Notes: generated by a model not told the origin, from the sequence alone. A DNA stretch of 51,420 bases from Gammaproteobacteria bacterium (GCA_028818795.1 JAPPND010000070.1:1-51420), one strand, 5' to 3'. Shown: positions 31,742-41,471, counted from the first letter of the stretch. Numbers and translations: made by a program.

Positions 31742-34720
31742 GTGACCAAATCACGCGTACTCCATGGTGCCTTGCTGGCGCTCTTTGCCGTTGCTGCCGG
31801 CGCCCAGTCCGACGAGGCCCAAGACTCCGAGGACGAAGCGGACCAGGACGGCGGCGGCTACATCGAGGAGATCGTCGTCACGGGCGAGCGGGGCGAACAG
31901 CGCTCCCTTGACCGCTCGATGACGGTCACCGGCTTCAACGCCACGATGATCGAGGAATTCGGCATCCAGAACACCGACGACCTCGAGGTGCTCGTACCTG
32001 GGCTGCAGGTGGGTGTGCGCAGCCATGCCGGCAAGAACGAGGACGGCCACCTGGTCATGCGCGGCGTCGCCAACGACCGGCGCGTGAACTTCTTCCAGGA
32101 CTCGTCGGTGGCGGTCTACATCGACGGTATCTACACGCCCGTCTCCTACGGTCTGGACGCCGGCATGTTCGATGTCGAGCGGATCGAGGTGGCCCGCGGA
32201 CCGCAAGGCACGACCGGCGGCAAGACCGCCATCGCCGGGTCCGTCAGCTTCGTCACCAAGAAGCCGACGCCGGAGTGGGACATGGTCGGGTCGGCCGAGT
32301 TCACGGACCAGGCCTCGCAGCGCTACAACGTGGCGTTCGGTGGGCCGATCGCCGACAGCAACTTCTCCTACCGTCTGGCCGTGGGGCGTCTGACCGGCGA
32401 CGGGCTGATCGAGAACGTCGGCGTGGGTCCCGACGCGGGCAAGCCCGACCAGCTGCAGTACGCGCCTCAGCTACGTTTCACCAACGACCGCATGGACATA
32501 ACCACACGGTATACGAAGCTGCGCGATACCGGTGTCCAGAAGATCTCGCTGGCCATCGGCGCCCGCAATACCGAGGAGCAGTACTTCCTCCTCAACGACG
32601 GCACGCCACGATGCGAAACCGACCGTCATCCAGATTCGCCCACCTTCGGCGAGTGCATCCGTGATCGCAACGGGAACATCGTCTACTACATCAACCCGTT
32701 CTACGGCCTGGGGCAGAACCCGGCCGTGGAGGATTGTCCCGGGTTCAACAACGATGGCTCACGCGATCCCGGGCACCCGGTGGTGTGCGAAGGCAAGTAC
32801 CTGAAGCTGAAGACGGAGCTCAACGCGCCCATCGGCGAGAACAACACCCAGGAAGCGTTCACCATCGAAGCCCACTTCAAGCTGAACGACACCCACGAGA
32901 TCGTCTACCACTACGGCGACCGGGACACGAGAACGGACATCAGCAACGACCAGGACGGAACCAACCGGCAACCCGGTGGTCGTTGTTCGGCGATTCATCC
33001 CCGGGTCCTCTCCGGGGAACTCGAGGAAGGTCAGGTGCATCCCCGATGCGCGCTGGACGAGCGGGGAAATGGCGTGTACGACGACTCGATTTCGAACTAC
33101 CTGCGAACCTCGGATCAGCAGAGCCACGAAATCGCGCTGGTTTCCAACAACGACGGGCCGCTCAACTACACGGTGGGCTACACCTATCTCTCCGGCGACG
33201 AGCCGTACGTGTACCGGAGCATGTTCAATGGGGTTGATACCGGCAGCGATAACCGGAACAACGCCGCGTTCTACATGGACACGACCGCCGTCTGCGAAGC
33301 GAACCTGGACGCGGTTAGATTGCCATGGGAGAACGGACGGTGGACCAACGACATCCGCGATCCGAGCAACCCGAACAACTCATTGGCACCGGGCTATATC
33401 CTCGGTTGCTACGGTGCCGACTATTCCGCCAACTGGAGCGATGTCACCAACGGCTCGGTCCATGAGAATGGAAGCGGTGTGGCAGCAGGCTTCTACGGCA
33501 ACGTGACCTATGAACAGGCAGCCTTGTACGGCAACGTCGAGTACGTGCTCAGCGACCGGTGGAAGGTCTTCGGGGGCATCCGCTACAACGACGACCACAA
33601 GGAGCACGACCAGAACGACTTCAGCACCGCCGCTCAACGTACGCTCCCCGACGGTACGGTCGTCAACGTCGTGAACGCCATCCTGCGAAGCAAGCACTAC
33701 GACGCGCAGTGTTGCGGTTATGTCGGCTTGGAAATGGATGCCGACGGCAACTTCATTCGTGACGACCGGACGCTCATGGACTCGAAACGGAAGACATGGA
33801 AGGAGACGACCTGGACTTTCGGTGCCGAGTACTCGCCGACTGACAGCACGATGTGGTACGGACGAATCTCCAGGGGCTATCGAGCCGGTGGTTTCGCCGG
33901 GTTCGGCAACCGGCTTGGCGAGGCCTTCGACCCCGAAGCCGTCATCAACTACGAGGGGGGCCTCAAGGGACTGTTCTTCGACAACGCCGTTCAACTCGAA
34001 GTCAGCGCGTATTTCCAGGACTTCGAAGGCTTCTGGATCCAGTCGCAGCGCCTCAGAACACCGGCGGAATTCCTCATCGACAATGCAAGGAACTCCCTCT
34101 ATATCGGGGAGACGAATGCCATCGAAGGCACGGAGATTGCCGGGATAGAGGCGCAGGGGGCATGGCGCGTCAATGACCGACTGACCGTACGCGGCTTCTA
34201 CGAGTACATGTACTCGAGCTTCGGTAGTTTCGAGACGAACTACTGCTGCAGCCCGGCAGGAACCTTGGTGGAGAGAATCTCGGTCGAGGTGCCGGGGCCA
34301 GACGGGACCACCGTAACACTCACGGGCAACGCGCCGAGTGACTTCGGTGGCAACTCGCTGCGCATGCAACCGAAGCACAAGATGTCCGCCGCTGCGACCT
34401 ATGCCGTGCCGATCCCCGGCGACCGCGGCAGCCTGGATGTGACGGCCATCATGAGCTGGCGGGACCAGATGTACCCGGACGAGTCCAACCTGGACATCTA
34501 CGCGATTCCCGCCTACACGAGATGGGACCTTCGTGCCAACTGGGTTGCGCCCAACGGCCGCTACAGCGTTTCGGGCTGGGTGACCAACCTGTTGGACCTC
34601 GTCCAGGTGCAGAGTTATTCCCCCCGGGATGGCAACGGCGTGACCGCAGCTGTTCAGGGTAGTGTGACCGACTCACGACGGATCGGCATCACGTTCAACT
34701 ACCGGATGGGCGAGGGTTAA
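31742..34720 (+). CDS. TonB-dependent receptor 2
   Basis: A 992-residue receptor from GTG 31742 with a GGAGAGGG site. The signal peptide, acidic linker and TonB-box region (EEIVVTGERGEQRSLDRSMT) are almost the same as in receptor 3. The plug contains VARGPQGTTGGKTAIAGSVSF. The barrel carries two vicinal Cys pairs in predicted outer loops: QCCGYVGLE (codons at 33710-33715) and NYCCSPAG (34244-34249). The C-terminus is GITFNYRMGEG, less typical than the usual terminal Phe/Trp. It is followed by a REPIN-like element and then by the TPR and beta-propeller lipoproteins. The substrate is unknown. Confidence 0.93.
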   Translation: MTKSRVLHGALLALFAVAAGAQSDEAQDSEDEADQDGGGYIEEIVVTGERGEQRSLDRSMTVTGFNATMIEEFGIQNTDDLEVLVPGLQVGVRSHAGKNEDGHLVMRGVANDRRVNFFQDSSVAVYIDGIYTPVSYGLDAGMFDVERIEVARGPQGTTGGKTAIAGSVSFVTKKPTPEWDMVGSAEFTDQASQRYNVAFGGPIADSNFSYRLAVGRLTGDGLIENVGVGPDAGKPDQLQYAPQLRFTNDRMDITTRYTKLRDTGVQKISLAIGARNTEEQYFLLNDGTPRCETDRHPDSPTFGECIRDRNGNIVYYINPFYGLGQNPAVEDCPGFNNDGSRDPGHPVVCEGKYLKLKTELNAPIGENNTQEAFTIEAHFKLNDTHEIVYHYGDRDTRTDISNDQDGTNRQPGGRCSAIHPRVLSGELEEGQVHPRCALDERGNGVYDDSISNYLRTSDQQSHEIALVSNNDGPLNYTVGYTYLSGDEPYVYRSMFNGVDTGSDNRNNAAFYMDTTAVCEANLDAVRLPWENGRWTNDIRDPSNPNNSLAPGYILGCYGADYSANWSDVTNGSVHENGSGVAAGFYGNVTYEQAALYGNVEYVLSDRWKVFGGIRYNDDHKEHDQNDFSTAAQRTLPDGTVVNVVNAILRSKHYDAQCCGYVGLEMDADGNFIRDDRTLMDSKRKTWKETTWTFGAEYSPTDSTMWYGRISRGYRAGGFAGFGNRLGEAFDPEAVINYEGGLKGLFFDNAVQLEVSAYFQDFEGFWIQSQRLRTPAEFLIDNARNSLYIGETNAIEGTEIAGIEAQGAWRVNDRLTVRGFYEYMYSSFGSFETNYCCSPAGTLVERISVEVPGPDGTTVTLTGNAPSDFGGNSLRMQPKHKMSAAATYAVPIPGDRGSLDVTAIMSWRDQMYPDESNLDIYAIPAYTRWDLRANWVAPNGRYSVSGWVTNLLDLVQVQSYSPRDGNGVTAAVQGSVTDSRRIGITFNYRMGEG

Positions 34721-34735
34721 GGGTACGAGAACCCC

Positions 34736-34858
34736 GTAGGGGCGACCCTTGTGGTCGCCCCCGCTTCGCCTTTGTGGTCGCCGCTCGGCCCTAGTGGTTG
34801 CCCATAGCGGTCGCACCGGCTCATTTGGCAACGGGACGGGACAAGCCCGTCCCCTACG
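34736..34858. repeat. REPIN-like palindrome pair 1
   Basis: The element begins GTAGGGGCGACCCTTGTGGT, a hairpin GGCGACC/GGTCGCC, and ends GGGACGGG-ACAAG-CCCGTCCCCTACG, a second hairpin. The outer ends GTAGGGG and CCCCTAC are inverted repeats of one another. Degenerate GTGGTCGCC units fill the middle. It follows TonB receptor 2. Confidence 0.82.
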
Positions 34859-34913
34859 ATCCATCGTCCCTGCACGGTCGCGGCCCGGCTCCCGGCGTAC
34901 ACTCGCGATTGCC

Positions 34914-36347
34914 ATGCGACACGTTGCCGTCATCGCGCTTGCCGTTTCGTTTCTCGTGGGATGTTCCAGGTCGGACTCGGAAGCGGTGGACGAGCCGATT
35001 GTCGCTGGTGTCGACATCAACGATGCCGACGTCGCGGAGCACCTCGAAGGGCTGCTTCAATCGGTTCTGACTGTCCCCACATCCGGATCGATCCGGGGTC
35101 GTCTGGGGATGGCCTACGACATCAACGGCTTTCGCGGAGCGGCAATAGCGACCTACCAGCAGGCCTCCGAGCTCGATCCCGACGATTTCCGTTGGCCGTA
35201 CTTCCACGCGCACCTCGTTGCGGAAGTCGCCGAATACGAACGCGCGCTTGACCTCCTTGATCAGGCGCTCGCGACCGATGCCGGGTATGCGCCGGCTTGG
35301 CTATCCCGCGGGTCCTGGCTGCTGAAGGCCAATCGTCCGTTGGACGCAATGGACGCCTACCGGCGTGCGCACGAGCTACAAGCAAGCCCCCACGCGGCTT
35401 TCGGTCGGGCCCGGTCGTTGATGGCGGTTGGTGAATTCTCCGCTGCCCTCGAGATTCTTGAACCCTTGGCGAGGGGGTTCGAACATCCCCATGTGAATCG
35501 AACCCATGGCGAGGCCCTGCGGGCGGTCGGACGCACCGACGATGCCCGCGCCGCCATGGCGAGGGGACGCGAAGCTCAACCCCTTACGTGGCCGGACGAA
35601 CGTCGGGACCAGCGTAACGTTCACATGCGAGGCCACGCGAGCTACATGTTGGCGAAGGAGCTTTCGGCGTCGGGGCGCGTCGACGAGGCGTTGGCGATCC
35701 TGGAACGGCTCCAGGGGCATCACCCGGAGGAACACTGCGGTCGGGAGGAGGAATCCTTCCTGGCCTGCAATCTGATGAATTCGGTAAGCATCGCCCATGA
35801 CCGCGCGGGTCGACCGGCGGAGTCCCGCGCGACGGTTCAGCGCGGCTTGGGACTCAGGCCGAGTTTCGCACCGTTCCACCTGACGCTCGCCAACCTGCTG
35901 CGCGACGGGCGTGACCTTGAGACGGCGCTGAACCATGTCGAGCAGGCCATCGAGTTGAACCCCAGCAGCGGCTACGCGCATGAACAAAGAGGCCGGCTGC
36001 TGTTCGGACTGAACAGACACGAGGATGCCAAGGCCGCATTCGAATCGGCTTTGCAGTTCGAACCCGGGAAACGCACGACTCTGTTCTACTTAGGCTTGGC
36101 GCAAGTCGAACTGTCCAGCTACGACGATGCGGTCGAATCGTTCAGGCGAGTGACCGAAATTGAACCGTATTTCGCGCTCGGCCAGGTGTTTCTGGCCCGT
36201 AGCCTTGCCGAGGTCGGTCGCATCGACGAAGCCCGGCGTGCGCAGGATCGGGCAAGAGAATACGGGGCCAACCCGGCAGAGCTTCGCCGGAATGAGATCC
36301 TGCTGCGGGACCTCGAGGCCAACGAGCCCTTGGAACCACCCGGATGA
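34914..36347 (+). CDS. TPR lipoprotein
   Basis: A 477-residue protein from ATG 34914 (MRHVAVIALAVSFLVGCSRS), with a lipobox FLVGC at residue 17. From about residue 60 to the end it is made of tetratricopeptide repeats, for example YERALDLLDQALATDAGYAP, RPLDAMDAYRRAHELQASP, HEDAKAAFESALQFEPGKR and YDDAVESFRRVTEIEPYF. Such repeats form a superhelical protein-binding surface. It is expected to be tethered to an envelope membrane. Its stop overlaps the start of the beta-propeller lipoprotein C as ATGA, so the two are made together. I infer a scaffold or partner for the propeller protein in the uptake module. Confidence 0.87.
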   Translation: MRHVAVIALAVSFLVGCSRSDSEAVDEPIVAGVDINDADVAEHLEGLLQSVLTVPTSGSIRGRLGMAYDINGFRGAAIATYQQASELDPDDFRWPYFHAHLVAEVAEYERALDLLDQALATDAGYAPAWLSRGSWLLKANRPLDAMDAYRRAHELQASPHAAFGRARSLMAVGEFSAALEILEPLARGFEHPHVNRTHGEALRAVGRTDDARAAMARGREAQPLTWPDERRDQRNVHMRGHASYMLAKELSASGRVDEALAILERLQGHHPEEHCGREEESFLACNLMNSVSIAHDRAGRPAESRATVQRGLGLRPSFAPFHLTLANLLRDGRDLETALNHVEQAIELNPSSGYAHEQRGRLLFGLNRHEDAKAAFESALQFEPGKRTTLFYLGLAQVELSSYDDAVESFRRVTEIEPYFALGQVFLARSLAEVGRIDEARRAQDRAREYGANPAELRRNEILLRDLEANEPLEPPG

Positions 36348-38026
36348 TGTGGATTCGCGTTCGGGTATCGCTTGGACTGTGCGGCATCGTCGCCCTGGTA
36401 TCGGGATGTACGCCGCCTTCCGAGACCGCCTGGTTCAGCGAGGAAGCCCGCATGCGCGGAATCGATTTCGAACACCACTCCGGTTTCGACGGGCGTCCGA
36501 TGATGCCCGAGATGATGGGCGGCGGCGTGGCGCTCGCCGACCTGGACGGCGATGGCGACCTCGACGCGTATCTGGTCCAGAGCGGCCGCGTGGACAAGAC
36601 CTTGGCGGCGGAATTCTCGGCGAATCGACTCTACATGAACCGCGGCGATGGCTACTTCGACGAAGTTGAGGGCGCCGCCGGGGCGGACGATCGCGGCTAC
36701 GGCATGGGCGTGGCGGCGGGGGACTACGACAACGACGGCGACATCGACCTGTACGTCACCAACCTTGGCCCGAACGTCCTGCTGCGAAATGACGGCACCG
36801 GCTCGTTCACGGACGTCACCGCCGAGAGCGGAGTCGGCGACCCCAGGTGGAGCACGGCGGCGAACTTCGTCGACTTGGACCTCGACGACGACCTGGATCT
36901 CTTCGTCGTGAACTACATCAACTGGACGCCCGAGATCGAACGCGAATGCTTCGTGAAGACGTTCTACGTCACCTACTGCGGGCCGACCGCCTACGGCGTA
37001 CCCGCGATGGACCGGCTATACCGGAACAACGGCGACGGCACGTTCACGGACGTCACGAAGGCAGCAGGAATCGATGTCGCCTTCGGTAACGGACTTGGCA
37101 ACGTGGCGGCCGACTTCAATGCCGACGGCTTGGCCGACCTGTTCGTGGCCAACGACGGGACGACGAATCAACTCTGGATGAATGCCGGTGGCCTGCGCTT
37201 CAAGGAGGAATGCGTGTTGTGGAGTTGCGCCATGGACTCGGACGGCATCGAAAAGGCCGGCATGGGCGTTGCTTCGGCGGATGTGGACGACGACGGCGAC
37301 AGCGATCTTCTGGTGGTCAACCTTGAGAGGCAGACGGACTCCTTCTTCCGCAACGAAGGATCCTACTTCTTCGACGCCACTCGTCCAGTCGGTCTCGGGA
37401 CGACGAGCCTGCGCCATACCCGATTCGGCGTGGCGCTCGCCGATTTCGACAACGACGGACGGCTTGATCTCTACGAGGCCAACGGCAAGATCGCCTTGTC
37501 CGGGCCTGCCGAAGGCGACGGCTACGCTGAGCCCAACACCCTCTACCGGGGATCAATCGACGGCGATGCCATCCGTTTCGACGAACTTGGCCCGACGGGC
37601 GGCGTCTCGCCGGGACTGGTTCACACCAGCCGCGCGGTGGCTTCCGGGGATATCGACGACGACGGGGGCGTCGACATGGTGGTGATCAATCGGGACGCTC
37701 CTGCGTACGTGCTGATGAACCGCGCCAATCGCGGCAATTGGGCGCGGTTTCGAGTCCTAGCGGCGCTGGGCCGTGATGCCCACGGCGCTACCGTTTCCGC
37801 GACGGTTGGCGAACGGCGACTCAGCCGGGACGTGCAGCCATCCGCAAGCTACCTGGCGTCGAATGATCCACGGGTACATTTCGGGATCGGGAACGAGTCT
37901 CAATTGCACAACGTGGTGGTCCGATGGCCGGGTGGGTCCGAGGAGGCGTTCGGGGACTTTGTGCCCGGGGTCCACCAGCTTCGGCAAGGTGAAGGATCGG
38001 GAAGCCAGTTATCCGCAACCCGTTGA
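36344..38026 (+). CDS. FG-GAP/ASPIC-UnbV beta-propeller lipoprotein C
   Basis: A 560-residue CRTAC1-like protein starting within the TPR gene's stop (ATGA). The lipobox is VSGC near residue 22. Seven DxDxDG-type loops are seen (DLDGDG, DYDNDG, DLDLDD, DFNADG, DVDDDG, DFDNDG, DIDDDG); the third and fourth are imperfect. The C-terminal ASPIC/UnbV domain includes PSASYLASNDPRVHFGIGNE and VVRWPGGSEEAFG. Compared with A and B it has a different N-terminus (FEHHSGFDGRPMMPEMMGGG), close to family members often encoded beside TPR proteins. It is followed by a REPIN-like element and receptor 3. Confidence 0.88.
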   Translation: MMWIRVRVSLGLCGIVALVSGCTPPSETAWFSEEARMRGIDFEHHSGFDGRPMMPEMMGGGVALADLDGDGDLDAYLVQSGRVDKTLAAEFSANRLYMNRGDGYFDEVEGAAGADDRGYGMGVAAGDYDNDGDIDLYVTNLGPNVLLRNDGTGSFTDVTAESGVGDPRWSTAANFVDLDLDDDLDLFVVNYINWTPEIERECFVKTFYVTYCGPTAYGVPAMDRLYRNNGDGTFTDVTKAAGIDVAFGNGLGNVAADFNADGLADLFVANDGTTNQLWMNAGGLRFKEECVLWSCAMDSDGIEKAGMGVASADVDDDGDSDLLVVNLERQTDSFFRNEGSYFFDATRPVGLGTTSLRHTRFGVALADFDNDGRLDLYEANGKIALSGPAEGDGYAEPNTLYRGSIDGDAIRFDELGPTGGVSPGLVHTSRAVASGDIDDDGGVDMVVINRDAPAYVLMNRANRGNWARFRVLAALGRDAHGATVSATVGERRLSRDVQPSASYLASNDPRVHFGIGNESQLHNVVVRWPGGSEEAFGDFVPGVHQLRQGEGSGSQLSATR

Positions 38027-38043
38027 ATCGAACACGAAAACCC

Positions 38044-38122
38044 GCAGGGGCGACCCTTGCGGTCGCCCGCATTGCGATTCGCTGTTTCGCCGGGGCGGGA
38101 CGGGACAAGCCCTTCCCCTACG
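38044..38122. repeat. REPIN-like palindrome pair 2
   Basis: GCAGGGGCGACCCTTGCGGT forms the left hairpin (GGCGACC/GGTCGCC) and GGGACGGG-ACAAG-CCCTTCCCCTACG the right one, with one mismatch in its stem. It is about 79 bases long and lies between lipoprotein C and the promoter of receptor 3. Confidence 0.8.
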
Positions 38123-38175
38123 ACCCGTGTTCCCTGCACGTGCGAGGCCGTCCCGACAGCATACGCGCGCGATTT

Positions 38176-38249
38176 GGGGGAACTCCTGCACGTGGTATCC
38201 GGGTGTCCCATTTTTCTGCGTTGACACCACGCCTGGACGGGCATACTAG
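38176..38249 (+). promoter_or_regulatory. Promoter of TonB receptor 3 with GGGGGAACTC box
   Basis: GGGGGAACTC (38176-38185), then TTGACA at 38221-38226 (45 bases from the start of the box), a 17-base spacer and TACTAG at 38244-38249. A partial copy of the interspersed repeat (GGGTGTCCCA) lies between the box and the -35. The GTG start at 38283 is preceded by TTTGGAGAGGAAG. Confidence 0.87.
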
Positions 38250-38282
38250 TGGCGGATCAAGACTGACACTTTGGAGAGGAAG

Positions 38283-41237
38283 GTGAGATCACGATCTCGA
38301 GTACTTCATGTCGCTTTGCTGGCGCTCTTTGCCGTTGCTGCCGGTGCCCAGTCCGACGAGGCCCAAGACTCGGAGGACGAGGCGGACCAGGACGGCGCCG
38401 GCTACATCGAAGAGATCATCGTCACGGGCGAGCGCGGCGAGTTGCGGTCGATCGACCGGTCGATGACGGTCACCGGCTTCAACGCCGGCATGATCCAGCA
38501 ACTCGGCATTCAGAACACCAACGACCTCGAGGTGCTGACGCCCGGGTTTCAGATCGGTCCGCGCAGCCAGGGCGGCGGCAAGAACGAGGACGGACACATC
38601 GTCATGCGCGGGGTGGCCTGCGACCGTTGCGTCAACTTCTTCCAGGATGTCGGCACGGCCGTGTATATCGACGGCGTGTATTCGGATCAGTCCTACGGGC
38701 TCGATCAGGGTGCCATGTTCGATGTCGAGCGTGTCGAGATAGCCCGCGGCCCGCAAGGTACGACCGGCGGTAAAGCTGCGATTGCCGGGGCCGTCAATTT
38801 CGTCACCAAGAAACCCACCGACGAGTGGGACATGAAGGTATCGGCGGAGCTTACCGACCAGGCAACTCAACAGGGCTTGGTTGCCTTCGGCGGTCCGATT
38901 CTGGACAGCGGCTTCGCCTATCGCCTTAGCGTGAGCCGGTTGACGGGCGACGGACTGATCGAGAACGTCGGCTCCGGCCCGGACGCTGCCGAGCCCGATC
39001 AACTGATCTACTCACCGCAACTGCGGTTCAAGAATGACCGCCTGGACATCACGGCCCGCTACTCGATGCTCCGGGACAAGGGTACTCCGCGTGTGTCCCT
39101 GATACTGGGTCCCCGCAATACGGTGGACGAGTTCAGAATGGACGCGAATGGCAACCGGATCGCGCACCAGGATCCGCTTGGGAATCCGATCACGGACGAC
39201 AACGGCAACATCATCTACGAGAGGAATCCCTTTTTCGGCATCGGCCAGAATCCGGCAGTGGCGAATTGTCCGGGGTTCAATGACGACGGGACGCGAACGC
39301 CGGGCACGCCTGTCGTTTGCGACGGTGAGAACATCGAGCTGAAGGTCGACCTCAACGGCCCCATCCTTCGGGACAACTCGCAGGAGGCCTATACGCTCGA
39401 AGCACACTTCGAGATGACCGACTCGCACGAGCTGGTCTACAAGTACGGCAAGCGCGACACCCGGCAGCGAAGTCGAAACGACCTCGACGGGACAAGTCGG
39501 CAAGGCGGAGGCATCTGTTCGGCAATCCATCCGCGGGTGATCTCCGGGGAGCTGACGGCAGGCCAAAGGCACTCCCGTTGCGCGCTGGACGGCGGCGGCA
39601 ACGGTTCGTATTCGGACCGCATGAATGACTATCTGTTCACGTCGGACCAGGACAGCCACGAATTGACGCTCATATCCAATCTGGAGGGACCGTTCAACTT
39701 TACGGTCGGCTACACCTTCATTGAGGGCGAGGAGCCCTACGTCTATGCAGAGCGGTTCAACGGATTGGAAACCGGTAACAACAACCTGAACAACCCGTTG
39801 TTCTACCAGGACACGTCCGAAGCGTGTGAGGCCGCAGTTGCGGCTTTCTTCGGCGAAGACAACCTGATCCGCAACATCCGCGATCCGAATCATGCGGCGA
39901 ACCGGAATGCCGCCGGATTGGTTTGGGGATGCCACGGCGCCGATTACGCGGCCAACTGGTCCGACGTCACCAACGGCTTGGCCCAGGTGGCGGGCGGCTC
40001 CGCATTCCAGCACTTCTATGGCAACGTGAGCTACCGATCGCAGGCGTTCTACGGCAACGCCGAATACGTTCTTAATGACCAGTGGAAGGTGTTTGGCGGC
40101 ATCCGCTTCAACGACGACCACAAGGAACATGAGCAGAACGACTTCACGGGCGCCACCCAGATCGCCGGGATGAACTTCATTTTCGGCATTCACCGGTCCA
40201 AGCAATACGACACGCAATGTTGCGGCTATGTCGGACTTGAGCTGGATGCCAACGGCCGGCCCATACCGGACGACCGGACACTGAGGGATTCGAAGGTTGC
40301 GGATTGGAACGTAACCACGTGGAACGTCGGTGCCGAGTACGCGCCGGACGACGTCTCCATGATCTACGGACGGATTTCCAAGGGCTACCGCCCCGGCGGC
40401 TTCGCCGGTTTCGCCCAGAGGCTCGGGGAAGCCATGGACGCGGAAGAGATGATCAACTACGAGGCGGGCTACAAGGGCTTGTTCTTCGACAACCGCCTGC
40501 AGTTGGAGGCGAGCGTCTACTTCCAGGACTACAGCAAGTACTGGGTCCAGTCCGGGCGCTTGAGGACGCCGGCGGAAATACGAGAGGGAGAGTCCCTCAT
40601 TACCGGCGAGACCGTCGTCGTCAACGGCACCAACATCTACGGCGTCGAGATGCAGTACCAGTGGACCATTAACGACCGTATGCGACTCGGCGGCTTCTAC
40701 GAGTTCTCGGGCTCGAGCTTCGGCGACTACACAACGCTCTACTGCTGTACGCCTGAAGGGAACCGCCCGCCACCGTCCACTCAACAGGCCGTGGACGCCG
40801 ACGGCAACACCGTCACCGTCACCCTCTCGAACTTCTCCGGAAATCTCTTCGTGCTCGACTTCGGCGGCAACTCGCTCAGGAACCAGCCGGCTCACAAGCT
40901 GTCTGCGGCACTGACATACGCGGTGCCCATGCCTGCGGATCGGGGTTCGCTTGATCTTGTGACCATCTACAACTGGCGAGACATAATGTACGTCGACGAA
41001 TCCAACTTCGACATCTACAGTGTCCCGGAGTACACCCGTTGGGACGTCCGCGCCAATTGGACCTCACCGTCTGAGAAACTCACGATCACCGGCTGGGTCA
41101 CGAACATGCTCGACCAGGTCGCGGTGCAGGCCTATGCGCCTCGGGAAGGCAACGGCGTTAACGCGCCCATCGCGGGCACGGTAACCGATGCCCGACGGCT
41201 GGGTATTACGGTCAACTACCAGCTGGGTGCTGACTGA
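38283..41237 (+). CDS. TonB-dependent receptor 3
   Basis: A 984-residue receptor. I prefer the GTG at 38283 (MRSRSRVLHVALLALFAVAA) because GGAGAGGAAG then serves as ribosome site, as in the two paralogues; the TTG at 38271 lies inside that site. TonB-box region EEIIVTGERGELRSIDRSMT, plug block RGPQGTTGGKAAIAGAVNF and a full barrel follow. Vicinal Cys pairs recur at QCCGYVGLE (40218-40223) and LYCCTPEG (40743-40748), matching receptor 2 but not receptor 1. The C-terminus is LGITVNYQLGAD. A strong terminator follows 28 bases after the stop. Confidence 0.93.
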   Translation: MRSRSRVLHVALLALFAVAAGAQSDEAQDSEDEADQDGAGYIEEIIVTGERGELRSIDRSMTVTGFNAGMIQQLGIQNTNDLEVLTPGFQIGPRSQGGGKNEDGHIVMRGVACDRCVNFFQDVGTAVYIDGVYSDQSYGLDQGAMFDVERVEIARGPQGTTGGKAAIAGAVNFVTKKPTDEWDMKVSAELTDQATQQGLVAFGGPILDSGFAYRLSVSRLTGDGLIENVGSGPDAAEPDQLIYSPQLRFKNDRLDITARYSMLRDKGTPRVSLILGPRNTVDEFRMDANGNRIAHQDPLGNPITDDNGNIIYERNPFFGIGQNPAVANCPGFNDDGTRTPGTPVVCDGENIELKVDLNGPILRDNSQEAYTLEAHFEMTDSHELVYKYGKRDTRQRSRNDLDGTSRQGGGICSAIHPRVISGELTAGQRHSRCALDGGGNGSYSDRMNDYLFTSDQDSHELTLISNLEGPFNFTVGYTFIEGEEPYVYAERFNGLETGNNNLNNPLFYQDTSEACEAAVAAFFGEDNLIRNIRDPNHAANRNAAGLVWGCHGADYAANWSDVTNGLAQVAGGSAFQHFYGNVSYRSQAFYGNAEYVLNDQWKVFGGIRFNDDHKEHEQNDFTGATQIAGMNFIFGIHRSKQYDTQCCGYVGLELDANGRPIPDDRTLRDSKVADWNVTTWNVGAEYAPDDVSMIYGRISKGYRPGGFAGFAQRLGEAMDAEEMINYEAGYKGLFFDNRLQLEASVYFQDYSKYWVQSGRLRTPAEIREGESLITGETVVVNGTNIYGVEMQYQWTINDRMRLGGFYEFSGSSFGDYTTLYCCTPEGNRPPPSTQQAVDADGNTVTVTLSNFSGNLFVLDFGGNSLRNQPAHKLSAALTYAVPMPADRGSLDLVTIYNWRDIMYVDESNFDIYSVPEYTRWDVRANWTSPSEKLTITGWVTNMLDQVAVQAYAPREGNGVNAPIAGTVTDARRLGITVNYQLGAD

Positions 41238-41265
41238 CTTCCTTAAGGGGGTAAAGCACTTCCAA

Positions 41266-41298
41266 GAGCGCACCTCAGACGAGGTGCGCTCCTTTTTT
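41266..41298 (+). terminator. Rho-independent terminator after the receptor cluster
   Basis: A perfect 11-bp stem, GAGCGCACCTC and GAGGTGCGCTC, with an AGAC loop is followed directly by CTTTTTTCG. It ends the long plus-strand receptor/lipoprotein cluster. Confidence 0.93.
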
Positions 41299-41471
41299 CG
41301 TTCCGGCACATCTTGGCCCCGCGATGGCGACCCCTACGAGTCGCGAGGAATCGATAGCCTGAGTGTGATCTACGGCATGGTCGACGCGCTGCCGGCCGGG
41401 GCGCGGTGTACAGGTCTACGGGTGCTGCGGAGTGCGGTCGGCACTGATCGGGTCATCTGGAGCGCCCGGGG

